Assembly (NCBI GenBank): GCA_001899525.1
Contig: MKVY01000038.1
Span: 404,906 to 437,406 of the forward strand
Direction: 5' to 3'
Origin: Rhizobiales bacterium 65-9
GTDB taxonomy: Bacteria; Pseudomonadota; Alphaproteobacteria; Rhizobiales; Beijerinckiaceae
Length of the DNA: 32,501 bases
The notes under the pieces were generated by a model. That model searched no databases and had not been told where the DNA came from. It saw only the letters and a list, made by a program, of their open reading frames with translations. Below, piece after piece: positions 1 to 7,651 of this stretch. Each line of letters opens with the position of its first letter. Position 1 is the first letter of the stretch. A program made the position numbers and the translations under genes.

Positions 1-367
1 CAAAAACCTTGTCGATCGTGACGAGGCCGAGGCGACGGCCGAGTTGCGAGGCTGCGAGCAGGGTCGCCTCGCCGGCGCCGACGACGGGAATCTGCAGCGC
101 CGAGCGCAGTTCATAGAGGCCCGGGTCCTGGAAGTGGCCCATGACATAGGCGTCGAATCCGTCGTCCTCGGCCTTGAGGCCATTGTCGATCGCCGCGATC
201 GCGCAACGGAGTTCGCTGAGGCGGCCGAAATCGCGGTCGGGAGGCGACATTCCCTCGACATGGACGCTTGTGCCCGGGGCCGCAATTTCGTTCAGATAGG
301 AGGACAGCTTGACGAGATAGGGGGCATTGAGGCCAGCATCGACGAAGCTTTGCCAGAAGATCTTCAT
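1..367 (-). CDS. Asp/Glu/hydantoin racemase family protein, N-terminal part (runs off left edge)
   Basis: Reading leftwards from the ATG at 367, an open frame of 122 codons continues off the window. It begins MKIFWQSFVDAG and contains GHFQDPGLYELRSAL and PVVGAGEATLL. This layout is typical of the Asp/Glu/hydantoin racemase family, which also includes arylmalonate decarboxylases and maleate isomerases. In those enzymes two cysteines act as acid/base, one near residue 75-80 and one near 185. At the first site this protein reads VMGHFQDPG, without an obvious cysteine, so racemase activity is not assured. The second site lies outside the window. It is divergent from the branched-chain-type ABC transporter starting at 1001, and may act on what that transporter imports. 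Family assignment is fairly sure; substrate unknown. Confidence 0.75.
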   Translation of the reverse strand, partial: MKIFWQSFVDAGLNAPYLVKLSSYLNEIAAPGTSVHVEGMSPPDRDFGRLSELRCAIAAIDNGLKAEDDGFDAYVMGHFQDPGLYELRSALQIPVVGAGEATLLAASQLGRRLGLVTIDKVF

Positions 368-575
368 GGGCCGCGAGATCCCCGAGGGGAGCGGACGGTG
401 TCGGCCGCGCCGAAGTTAATTAAAGCACGAAGAAATTTGCGGTCAAGCGCGGAGGCCGCAGCCAGCCGAACGACTCGCTGCGCTTGCGCAAGGCTTAGAG
501 ATTTCGGCCTGTTTCCCGCATGTGGTCTTCGTCTCGCGTCATGAACAGCGCGCGCAAAAAGCGTCGATGTAACGG

Positions 576-604
576 TTGACGGATTTTCGAAAGATATTTA
601 GGAC
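576..604 (+). promoter_or_regulatory. Possible sigma-70 promoter of the liv-type operon
   Basis: TTGACG at 576-581 is a near-consensus -35 box. A 17-base spacer leads to TAGGAC at 599-604, a weak -10. The surrounding bases are locally AT-rich. If used, it gives a leader of nearly 400 bases before the substrate-binding protein gene at 1001. This is judged by eye only. Confidence 0.3.
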
Positions 605-617
605 ATTAATTAATCGC

Positions 618-664
618 CGCCTCCCTCATCTTTGAGGCGAGGCGCCTGACGAGGAGGGGAGGCG
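618..664 (+). repeat. Inverted repeat in the liv leader, overlapping a Shine-Dalgarno-like sequence
   Basis: CGCCTCCC at 618-625 is repeated inverted as GGGAGGCG at 657-664. The 31-base loop itself contains the palindrome AGGCGCCT. The right arm is also a strong ribosome-binding-like sequence six bases before a GTG at 668, so the hairpin could hide that site. A role in regulating the downstream operon is inference. Confidence 0.4.
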
Positions 665-667
665 ATC

Positions 668-970
668 GTGGCGATGCCTATCCTGTCTGCGGACAGTCTC
701 CCGGCGCCGGGCTCAGCGGCCATGGCGCGTCAGGGGATCTTTGATAGGGCCCGCGATAACGGACGGCGCGGCGCAAGGCGCGTGAGCCGCGAAGCGATTG
801 AATGGCGTGGCGCCGTTCTCAGAATCGAGTGGACTTCGACGGCTCCGAAGCGCGTCGCGATGAAGGCCGTCGCGCTGCTTTATGCGCCGGCGCGCGCCTC
901 GCGTTTGCTTCAGGAGCGGCGCGGTTTCGCGCCCCATTCGCAGAAACAAGGATTGCACGAAATTTACTAG
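668..970 (+). CDS. Possible small ORF in the liv leader, doubtful
   Basis: A 100-codon frame starts with GTG at 668, six bases after a strong GGGGAGG ribosome-binding-like sequence, and ends 30 bases before the substrate-binding protein gene. The predicted product is very rich in Arg and Ala with no recognisable domain, and it looks like a read of non-coding GC-rich DNA. It is listed only because of its ribosome-binding-like site and its place inside the transporter leader; it could be a leader peptide or nothing. The rest of 368-1000 holds no recognisable gene. Confidence 0.15.
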   Translation: MAMPILSADSLPAPGSAAMARQGIFDRARDNGRRGARRVSREAIEWRGAVLRIEWTSTAPKRVAMKAVALLYAPARASRLLQERRGFAPHSQKQGLHEIY

Positions 971-1000
971 CACCGTGTCGACAAGGGGAGGTGGAGACCA

Positions 1001-2152
1001 ATGGCAAGCTTCAGAACAGTCGGGCTGGGAGTCGCGGCCTTTCTCGCAATGGCCTCGGCGGCTCGCGCCGACATCACGATCGGATTCGTCACGTCGCTGA
1101 GCGGACCCGGCTCCTCGATCGGCATCCCTTACGGGCGTGGCATCGCCGCAGCTCTCGCTTATCGCGGCGAGGTGGCCGGGCAGAAGATCAAGCTGATCCA
1201 GCTCGACGACGCCTCCGATCCGTCAGCCGCCACGCGCAACGCGCGCAAGCTCGCGGAAGAGGAAAAGGTCGACCTGCTCATCGGCACCGCGACCGCCCCC
1301 TCGACGATCGCGATGGCCGCCGTTGCGAGCGAGCTCAAGGTGCCGTTCATCGCCGTCTCGCCGATTCAGCCCACGGCGAATCCCGCCGATCAGTGGGCGA
1401 TCGCGATTCCGCAGCCGGCGCCGCTGCTGGTGAAGGTCGTCGCCGATCGCATGAAGCGCGACGGCGTCAAGAAGGTCGCCTATATCGGGTTCTCCGACGC
1501 GTGGGGCGATCTCGTCTATAACGGCGCCAAGGCGGCCGAGGCGCGCGGCGACATTCAGGTTGTCACCAACGAGCGCTACGCCCGCACCGACACGTCCGTG
1601 ACCGGCCAGGTCCTGAAGCTGATCGCTGCGCGGCCCGACGGCGTCCTGATCGGCGGATCGGCCACCCAGGGCGCGTTGCCGTTGCTGGCGCTGGCGGAGC
1701 GCGGCTACAAGGGGCCGACCTACGGCACGACGGCGCTGGTCAATCCCGATTTCGTGCGCGTCGGCGGCAAAGCCGCCGAAGGCATCCAGGTGTCGACGGG
1801 TCCGGTGATCGTCGCCGATCAGCTGCCCGACGGGCATTTCGCCAAGAAGCCGTCAGCCGCGTTCCGTGAAGCTTTTCAGAAGGCGAACGGAATGCCGACC
1901 ACGGACGGCTTCTCGGGATATTCCTTCGACGCCTGGCTCGTGTTCCTCGACGCCGCGCCGCGCGCCATGCAGAAAGCGCAGCCCGGCTCGCCCGAATTCC
2001 GGACGGCGCTGCGCGACGCGCTTCTCTCGACGAAAGAGGTTCCAGGCGTCCACGCGGTCTACACCTTCAAGCCCGGCGAGACGCATGGCGTCGACGAGCG
2101 CAGTCTCGTGATCGTCGAGCTGAAGAACGGACTCTGGGTCTACAAGCCGTAG
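1001..2152 (+). CDS. Branched-chain amino acid-type ABC transporter substrate-binding protein
   Basis: A 383-residue periplasmic binding protein of the LivK/Peripla_BP_6 type. It has a clear Sec signal peptide (MASFRTVGLGVAAFLAMASA, cleavage after ARA near residue 23). The mature protein starts DITIGFVTSLSGPGSSIG, the usual strand and ligand loop of this family. Further family landmarks are DDASDPSAATRNARKL and VAYIGFSDAWGD. The ATG at 1001 follows the ribosome-binding site AGGGGAGGTGG. It heads a four-gene operon with both permease parts and both ATPases. The family binds branched-chain amino acids but also amides, urea, short acids and aromatic compounds, so the substrate is open. The divergent racemase-family gene hints at a carboxylic or amino acid. 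Confidence 0.9.
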   Translation: MASFRTVGLGVAAFLAMASAARADITIGFVTSLSGPGSSIGIPYGRGIAAALAYRGEVAGQKIKLIQLDDASDPSAATRNARKLAEEEKVDLLIGTATAPSTIAMAAVASELKVPFIAVSPIQPTANPADQWAIAIPQPAPLLVKVVADRMKRDGVKKVAYIGFSDAWGDLVYNGAKAAEARGDIQVVTNERYARTDTSVTGQVLKLIAARPDGVLIGGSATQGALPLLALAERGYKGPTYGTTALVNPDFVRVGGKAAEGIQVSTGPVIVADQLPDGHFAKKPSAAFREAFQKANGMPTTDGFSGYSFDAWLVFLDAAPRAMQKAQPGSPEFRTALRDALLSTKEVPGVHAVYTFKPGETHGVDERSLVIVELKNGLWVYKP

Positions 2153-2185
2153 GCGCGTTATCGCCGCCGCGCAGAGACAAATCGA

Positions 2186-3229
2186 ATGACGAGCGATATC
2201 GCGGCGATTCTCGCCCTCGACGGAATCGCCACCGGCGCCATCTATGTTCTGGTCGCCGTTGGCACGGTCCTGATCTTCACGGTCACGCGCGTGATGTTCA
2301 TCCCCTTCGGGGATATCGCGGCCTTCACCGCGCTCACGCTTGCGGCCCTCGAGACGGGACAACTTCCGGGAACGGTCGGACTCGTGCTGGTCCTCGCGGT
2401 TCTGGCCTCTCTCGTCGAGGTCTGGTCGCTGGCGCGGGCAGGCAAGGCGCGGCAGATCCCGAAGGCGCTTGTCTTCTATCTGCTGCTGCCCGTGCTGATC
2501 GTCCTGCTGGCGCGGCTCGCGCTGCCGCTGACTCCTTCGATGCCGGTGCGCATTCTGCTCGCGCTTCTGCTCGTCATGCCGATCTCGCCGCTGCTCGACC
2601 GGATCGTGTTTCGGCCGATCGCGGATGCGAGCGTGCTGCTTCTCCTGATCGTCTCCATGGCGCTGCATTTCGCGCTGGTCGGTCTCGGTCTGCTGTTCTT
2701 CGGGCCCGAGGGCGTGCGGACGCAGCCGCTGACGAACGCGGCGTTCGAGATATTCGGAGTTCATGTCGGCGGACAGACGATTCTCATCGTTCTCGCGTCG
2801 ATCGTCTTCAGCGGGCTGCTCTATCTGTTCTTCGGCTTCACCTTGACAGGCAAGGCGCTGCGCGCGACGGCCGTCAACCGCACCGGTGCGCGCCTGATGG
2901 GCATCCGTCCCGCGAGGTCCGGCGCCATCGCCTATCTCGTCGGCTCGCTGATGGCCGGCGTCTCCGGCATCCTGGTCGCGCCCGTCAACACCATCTTCTA
3001 CGACTCCGGCTTTCTCCTTGGCCTGAAGGCCTTCGTCGGCGCGATCATCGGCGGTCTCGCCAGTTATCCGGGGACGGCGATCGGCGCCGTCTTTGTCGGC
3101 GTCCTGGAGAGCTTCGCCTCGTTTGAAAGCAGCGCGCTGAAAGAGGTCATCGTGTTCTCGCTGCTGATCCCGATCCTGATCTGGCGCTCGATCGCGTCGC
3201 CGCATATCGAAGAAGAGGTCGAGGAATGA
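2186..3229 (+). CDS. LivH-type branched-chain ABC transporter permease
   Basis: A 347-residue inner-membrane permease with about eight to nine hydrophobic segments, starting MTSDIAAILALDGIATGAIYVLVAVG, which is the typical LivH N-terminus. ALRATAVNRTGARLMGI near residues 230-246 is the EAA-like loop that contacts the ATPases. AFVGAIIGGLASYPGTAIGA follows, as in LivH. It is about 50 residues longer than a usual LivH, because residues ~75-125 carry an extra hydrophobic stretch around a charged segment (ARAGKARQIPKA). The ATG at 2186 lies 33 bases after the binding-protein stop with only a weak ribosome-binding site. The gene end overlaps the next start by four bases. Confidence 0.9.
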   Translation: MTSDIAAILALDGIATGAIYVLVAVGTVLIFTVTRVMFIPFGDIAAFTALTLAALETGQLPGTVGLVLVLAVLASLVEVWSLARAGKARQIPKALVFYLLLPVLIVLLARLALPLTPSMPVRILLALLLVMPISPLLDRIVFRPIADASVLLLLIVSMALHFALVGLGLLFFGPEGVRTQPLTNAAFEIFGVHVGGQTILIVLASIVFSGLLYLFFGFTLTGKALRATAVNRTGARLMGIRPARSGAIAYLVGSLMAGVSGILVAPVNTIFYDSGFLLGLKAFVGAIIGGLASYPGTAIGAVFVGVLESFASFESSALKEVIVFSLLIPILIWRSIASPHIEEEVEE

Positions 3230-4995
3230 CGCGCGCGCAGCTTGCGGCCGTGAAGATCGTGGCCGTGCTCGCGCTTGCCGCGGCCCCGTTTCTCGTGAGT
3301 CCCTTTTCCGTCACCTTGCTGAACTATATCGGCATCTATTCCCTTGTCGCCATCGGCCTCGTGCTGCTGACCGGCGTCGTCGGCATCATCTCGTTCGGGC
3401 AGGCCGCCTTTGTCGGCATCGCCGCTTATGCGACCGGTTGGGTGTCGGCCATTCAGGGCCAGTCGCCCTGGCTCGGACTTCTTCTGGCGATCGTGCTGAC
3501 CTGTGCGATCGCGGCGGTTCTCGGCCTGGTGACGCTCCGGCTGCAAGGGCATTTTCTGTCGCTCAGCACCATCGCCTGGGGCCTGGCGATCGGCTTTCTC
3601 TTCGGCAATATCGACGGTCTCGGCGGATTCAACGGCCTCTCCAACATCCCGCCGATCGCCATCGGAAACTATGTGCTCAGCGAGGGCCGGCAGATCTACT
3701 ATCTGATCTGGGCGACCGTCATCGTCGTGCTGTTCCTGCTGCACAACCTGCTGAACTCGCGCCTCGGCCGGGCGATGCGGGCGATGCGCGGCGGCAAGAC
3801 GCTGGTCGAGAGCCTCGGCGTCAGCGCCTATTGGGTGAATCTCACCGCCTTCGTCATCGCGGCCTTCCTGGCGGCGCTCTCGGGCTGGTTCTACGCCCAT
3901 CTCAGTCGTTTCATCAGCCCGACTCCGTTCGAGCCGCTGGCCGGCATCGAATATCTGATGATGGCGATGATCGGCGGCGCGACCAGCCTGTTGGGCGGCA
4001 TCGTCGGCGCCGCGGTGATCATCTTCCTGAAGAACGCGGTGCAGGACTACTTGCCGCTGATCGCCAAGGGCGCGTCCGGCCAACTCGAGATCGTCGCCTT
4101 CGCCAGCATCTTCATTCTCTTTCTGCAGCGGGCGCGACAGGGCATCGTCCCGTTCCTGACGCGCTTCCTGCCGAGAACGCAGCCGCAACGGCCGGAAGCC
4201 GCCGCGGCGCTGCCGCTGCGCAAGCAGCCGGCGCCGGGCGAGATATTGCTGAAGGTCGAGCAGGCGGAGCGCCGCTTCGGCGGGCTGGTCGCCGTCAACA
4301 AGGTGAGCTTCGAGGTCCGCGCCGGCGAGATCCTCGGCCTGATCGGCCCCAACGGCGCCGGCAAGAGCACGATGTTCAACCTGCTGACCGGCGCGCTGCG
4401 CTGCAACGGCGGTTCGATCGTCTTCGCCGGCCGCAACATCGAACGGCTGTCGCAGGCGACGATCGCGCGCGCCGGAGTCGCGCGCACGTTCCAGCACGTG
4501 AAGCTGCGTCCGCGGATGACGCTGCTCGACAATGTTCTGCTCGGCGCCTATCCGCGCACCAGGTCCGGCCTGTTCTCCGGCGCCTTGCGGCTGGATCGTC
4601 AGGAGGAGGCGCGCGCGCGCGCCGAGGCGATGCGGCAGCTCGAACGCATCGGACTTGGCGACAATCCGTTTGAGCTCGCAGGCAACCTGCCGCTCGGCAA
4701 TCAGCGACTGCTTGAGATCGCTCGCGCCCTTGCCGCCGATCCGCTGCTGCTCGTGCTCGACGAGCCGGCGGCGGGCCTGCGTCGCAACGAGAAGCAGAAG
4801 CTCGCCGAACTGCTGGCCAATCTGCGGCGCGAGCACGTCACCATCCTGCTCGTCGAGCACGATATGGAATTTGTGATGAATCTCGTCGACCGGATCGTGG
4901 TGATGGATTTCGGCGTCAAGCTCTGCGAGGGCGATCCGGCGGCGATCCGCAACGACCCCCGGGTCCAGGAAGCTTATCTCGGGAGCACGGTCTGA
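3226..4995 (+). CDS. LivM-LivG fusion: branched-chain ABC permease with C-terminal ATPase
   Basis: A 589-residue fused protein. Residues 1 to ~310 are a LivM-type permease ([20 protein letters not shown] at 46-65; coupling loop [18 protein letters not shown] at ~186-203). A Pro/Arg/Ala linker (~315-340) leads to a LivG-type ATPase with Walker [10 protein letters not shown] at 374-382, a degenerate signature LPLGNQR at 489-495, Walker B LLLVLDEP at 507-514 and the switch His in VEHDM at ~545. There is no frameshift: one continuous frame covers both halves. The start overlaps the livH stop (ATGA), and the stop shares one base with the livF start. It pairs with LivH in the membrane and LivF on the cytoplasmic side. 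LivMG fusions are known in proteobacteria. Confidence 0.92.
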   Translation: MTRAQLAAVKIVAVLALAAAPFLVSPFSVTLLNYIGIYSLVAIGLVLLTGVVGIISFGQAAFVGIAAYATGWVSAIQGQSPWLGLLLAIVLTCAIAAVLGLVTLRLQGHFLSLSTIAWGLAIGFLFGNIDGLGGFNGLSNIPPIAIGNYVLSEGRQIYYLIWATVIVVLFLLHNLLNSRLGRAMRAMRGGKTLVESLGVSAYWVNLTAFVIAAFLAALSGWFYAHLSRFISPTPFEPLAGIEYLMMAMIGGATSLLGGIVGAAVIIFLKNAVQDYLPLIAKGASGQLEIVAFASIFILFLQRARQGIVPFLTRFLPRTQPQRPEAAAALPLRKQPAPGEILLKVEQAERRFGGLVAVNKVSFEVRAGEILGLIGPNGAGKSTMFNLLTGALRCNGGSIVFAGRNIERLSQATIARAGVARTFQHVKLRPRMTLLDNVLLGAYPRTRSGLFSGALRLDRQEEARARAEAMRQLERIGLGDNPFELAGNLPLGNQRLLEIARALAADPLLLVLDEPAAGLRRNEKQKLAELLANLRREHVTILLVEHDMEFVMNLVDRIVVMDFGVKLCEGDPAAIRNDPRVQEAYLGSTV

Positions 4996-5714
4996 TGGCG
5001 CTGCTGTCGCTTCGCAACGTCAGCGTTTCCTATGACAAGGTGGAGGCCGTGCGCGGCGTGTCGCTGGACGTCGAGGCCGGCCAGATCGTCTCGGTGATCG
5101 GGCCCAACGGCGCCGGCAAGACGACGATGATGCTCGCGACGATGGGGCTTCTTCCATTGACGGGGGAGGTGACCTTCGAGGGCGCGAGTCTCGCGGGGCT
5201 CGATGTCGAGGACCGCGTCGAGCGCGGCATCTGCCTCGTGCCGGAAAAGCGCGAACTGTTCTCCGACCTCTCCGTCGCCGACAATCTCATCCTGGGCTCC
5301 TACAGCCTGAAGGATCGCTCCGGCGTCGACGCCGCGTTGGCGCAGGTCTACGAGCGTTTCCCGCGATTGCGGGAGCGCAGGCGTCAGGCCGCGGGCACGC
5401 TGTCCGGCGGCGAACGCCAGATGCTGGCCCTCGGCCGGGCTCTAATGGCCAAGCCGAAGCTGCTGATCCTCGATGAGCCAAGTCTCGGTCTCGCCCCGCT
5501 CATCGTGCGCGAGATCTTCCGCACGATCGCATCGCTGCGCGCGCTTGGCGTCTCGGTGCTGCTGGTGGAGCAGAACGCCCGCGCCGCGCTGGAAACGGCC
5601 GACTACGGCTATGTTCTGGAAACCGGCGAAATCGTTCAGGAGGGATTGGCGGACTCGCTGATTCACGATCCCAAGCTGATCGCGGCCTATCTCGGAGGCG
5701 GCGAGAGCCGCTGA
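4995..5714 (+). CDS. LivF-type ABC transporter ATP-binding protein
   Basis: A 239-residue cytoplasmic ATPase of the LivF family: Walker A GPNGAGKT at 36-43, [18 protein letters not shown] after the Q-loop region at ~81-98, signature LSGGERQ at 136-142, Walker B LLILDEP at 156-162 and VEQN at 191-194, where LivF carries Gln in place of the usual switch His. It ends with [14 protein letters not shown], the standard LivF C-terminus. The ATG overlaps the previous stop by one base (TGATG), so the two ATPases are probably made in equal amounts. It is the last gene of the operon. Confidence 0.93.
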   Translation: MALLSLRNVSVSYDKVEAVRGVSLDVEAGQIVSVIGPNGAGKTTMMLATMGLLPLTGEVTFEGASLAGLDVEDRVERGICLVPEKRELFSDLSVADNLILGSYSLKDRSGVDAALAQVYERFPRLRERRRQAAGTLSGGERQMLALGRALMAKPKLLILDEPSLGLAPLIVREIFRTIASLRALGVSVLLVEQNARAALETADYGYVLETGEIVQEGLADSLIHDPKLIAAYLGGGESR

Positions 5715-6122
5715 GATCGCGGTCGGCGCTCACGACGCGCGCGAGGCGCGCAAGCGTCTTGAATGGGGATATTGTTGCAGCTTTGACAGACGCGAGATCA
5801 AGCGCGCTGGAATGCTGTGGTTCGATGAACCGGCCCGTTTCTTCATTGACGCCCATACGGCGTGTAAGGACCTTGGGAAGACGCCGGTAAGCAGGTTCTG
5901 GACGGAGGCTGCGGCGCGTTAAATTCGGCGACCGGCTGAAGAAGAAGCCGCCCATCGCCGCAAAACCATCACAGAAAGCGCATGACAGGCGCGCTCAAAA
6001 AGCGGGACGCGCGCCGCAACCCGATTCAAGGTTGGCGGCCGACAGTTTTGCCGCGATCACTTTTTTGTCTGCCGCGGCTCGACGGGGCGGATGAGCTTGC
6101 CGCCCCGCTTCTTCGTCGCCTG
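5715..6122. other. Intergenic region between convergent genes; no convincing gene
   Basis: About 400 bases separate the ends of the livF-type gene (plus) and the PrpD-family gene (minus). A plus-strand frame without stops runs from about 5711 to 5921 and reads rather protein-like (for example MLWFDEPARFFIDAHTAC from the ATG at 5813). It has no ribosome-binding site or recognisable domain, so it could be a decayed gene end or chance. A T-rich patch (TTTTTT at 6061-6066) and a GC hairpin at 6083-6107 lie near the right side. Confidence 0.4.
6083..6107 (+). terminator. Candidate hairpin terminator between convergent genes
   Basis: CGGGGCGG at 6083-6090 pairs perfectly with CCGCCCCG at 6100-6107 around a nine-base loop. 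The bases after it on the plus strand are CTTCTTCGTCG, only moderately T-rich, so termination efficiency is uncertain. It sits 16 bases beyond the stop of the minus-strand PrpD-family gene and could serve both directions. Confidence 0.4.
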
Positions 6123-7571
6123 TCAACGATCAGGCATTGGGGCCTGCCGCAGCAGGTCGAGGAAGAGTGAAATAGATTTTGCTTCCGGGAGGCCCCAGAT
6201 CGAAGCGAGCAGGCTGTCGGCGAGTTCGGCGGGGGCCTTCGCCGCGCAGTTGCGGAATTTTTCTTCGATGTCCGCGCGAGACATGGGAAAATCAGGCCCG
6301 CCTCGGTAGCGCGGATCGGCTTCCGCGACATGGCGCTCGCCGGAGGATGCGCTGATCTCGACGCGCGAGCGAATGATATCAAAGCCAAGGGAGTTTATGT
6401 GCTCATCGCGGTGCACGTGAACCTTGTGCTGCATGGCCTGGAAGGACGGCGACGCGATGATGTGGTCGTCGAACTCGTTGAGCCCGGCGTTGCGATAGAG
6501 CGCAAGCATCGAGAGCAGCGCGCACATCGAGAATTTCGCCTCCAGCGCGTTCCTGGCGGCGCCATAGCGGATAGGGTTCAAGATGTTGTCACCGGCGTAG
6601 AAGTCGATCCGTTCGATCGCCTCCGGCTTGATGTCGCGTTCGATGATCAGCTTGCGCACCATGTCCATGGATTGATGCGTGAGAATGCCGCTGGGATACG
6701 GCTTGATGCTCACGCCGGGCTCCAGCATCGACCAGGTTCGGCCAAAGCCCTGGGAGAGTTTCTCGGATGAGAAGCCGCCGGCGAGCACGCTGGCGAAGCC
6801 CCAGCGCCCGTCGAGGGCCTGCGGGTCGGCGGTGAACCCTCGCGCCGCCATTCTTGCGGCGAGCACGCCGTTTTCCGCAGCGCGGCCGACATGCCACGGC
6901 TTGGTCATGGTGCCGAAATTGCAGCGGATACCCGCCGCCATGCTGGCGGCGAGGCCGAGGGCGTGGCCGATTCGCTCCTGATCAAGGCCCAACAAATACG
7001 ATGTCGCGGCGGCGGCCCCGAATGTTGCGACCGTCCCGGAGGAGTGATGACCGCGAAGATAGTGGTCCGGCTTGAGCCATTCGGAAATCTTGCACGACAC
7101 TTCGAAACCAACGCAAAACGCTGTCAGGAAATCCGCGGCGGACACGTCGCCCAGCGTATCGGCCATGACGATTGCGGCGGACAGCGGCGCTGCCGATGGG
7201 TGCGTCAAGAGCCCATAGACGTGGGCTGGATCACGACTGACCTGGGTGTCGTCGAAATCATGGGCGTGAGCGGCGATGCCGAGCGCTCGCGCCGCGACAT
7301 GAGCGGGCGTCCTGGTCTCGCCGCATCCCAGAAGCAGCGCGTCGCCGCGCCCGCCATCCTCGGCGGCCATCTGAATGACGATCCTGGTCGAGGGTTCGAG
7401 GAGGCCGGCGATATACAGCCCCGTCGTATCGGCGATGCAGCGCGTCGCCATCTCGAACAACGCGACGGGGAGGCTGTCGGCGCGCGCGGCGGCGACAAAA
7501 GCCGCCGCCTGGATGGTTACCGGATCTGACGAATCCCGGGCGGCTTGGGCATGAGCAGGGCGGGCGGACAT
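6123..7571 (-). CDS. MmgE/PrpD family protein
   Basis: A 482-residue protein of the MmgE/PrpD fold. Known members dehydrate 2-methylcitrate (PrpD), decarboxylate cis-aconitate, or epimerise iminodisuccinate. Visible family landmarks in order: HAHDFDDTQ (~104-112), HPSAAPLSAAIVMAD (~127-141), HHSSGTVATFGAAAA (~174-188), TMTKPWHVGRAAENG (~222-236) and SIKPYPSGILTHQSMD (~290-305). The ATG at 7571 was chosen because it has GGAG about ten bases upstream and starts just before family similarity. No prpB, prpC or prpE lies nearby, so a methylcitrate role is not supported by context. It is divergent from a GntR regulator and a transporter/hydrolase operon with a shared palindrome between them, which suggests it degrades the imported product. 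Likely cytoplasmic. Substrate unknown. Confidence 0.88.
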   Translation of the reverse strand: MSARPAHAQAARDSSDPVTIQAAAFVAAARADSLPVALFEMATRCIADTTGLYIAGLLEPSTRIVIQMAAEDGGRGDALLLGCGETRTPAHVAARALGIAAHAHDFDDTQVSRDPAHVYGLLTHPSAAPLSAAIVMADTLGDVSAADFLTAFCVGFEVSCKISEWLKPDHYLRGHHSSGTVATFGAAAATSYLLGLDQERIGHALGLAASMAAGIRCNFGTMTKPWHVGRAAENGVLAARMAARGFTADPQALDGRWGFASVLAGGFSSEKLSQGFGRTWSMLEPGVSIKPYPSGILTHQSMDMVRKLIIERDIKPEAIERIDFYAGDNILNPIRYGAARNALEAKFSMCALLSMLALYRNAGLNEFDDHIIASPSFQAMQHKVHVHRDEHINSLGFDIIRSRVEISASSGERHVAEADPRYRGGPDFPMSRADIEEKFRNCAAKAPAELADSLLASIWGLPEAKSISLFLDLLRQAPMPDR

Positions 7572-7586
7572 AAACGCGCATCTCCG

Positions 7587-7608
7587 AATTAACTGTTGAC
7601 AGTTTATT
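7587..7608. promoter_or_regulatory. Palindromic operator candidate between prpD-family gene and gntR
   Basis: AACTGTTGACAGTT at 7591-7604 is a perfect inverted repeat around a central TG. The symmetry extends to 7587-7608 with one mismatched pair. It lies 15 bases upstream of the PrpD-family start and 43 bases upstream of the GntR start, and it contains the TTGACA of the rightward promoter. GntR/FCD regulators commonly bind such palindromes in their own divergent promoter. That this one does is inference. Confidence 0.55.
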
Positions 7609-7624
7609 GTTGTTCGCGGACAGT
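7596..7624 (+). promoter_or_regulatory. Probable promoter of the gntR-transporter operon
   Basis: A perfect -35 box TTGACA at 7596-7601 lies inside the palindrome. A 17-base spacer leads to GACAGT at 7619-7624, a weak -10. Bound regulator would cover the -35 box, consistent with repression. Confidence 0.4.
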
Positions 7625-7651
7625 AACGCAAGCTTTTCTTTGGGAGAGGGC

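Noticed and set aside
44-544. Plus-strand open frame opposite the racemase-family gene
   Set aside because: The minus strand gives a clear racemase-family N-terminus; the plus-strand frame has no recognisable features.
1853-4860. Two long minus-strand frames (1853-3205 and 3064-4860) antisense to the liv genes
   Set aside because: Low-complexity Arg/Gln/Asp-rich translations with no domain; the opposite strand carries clear transporter domains.
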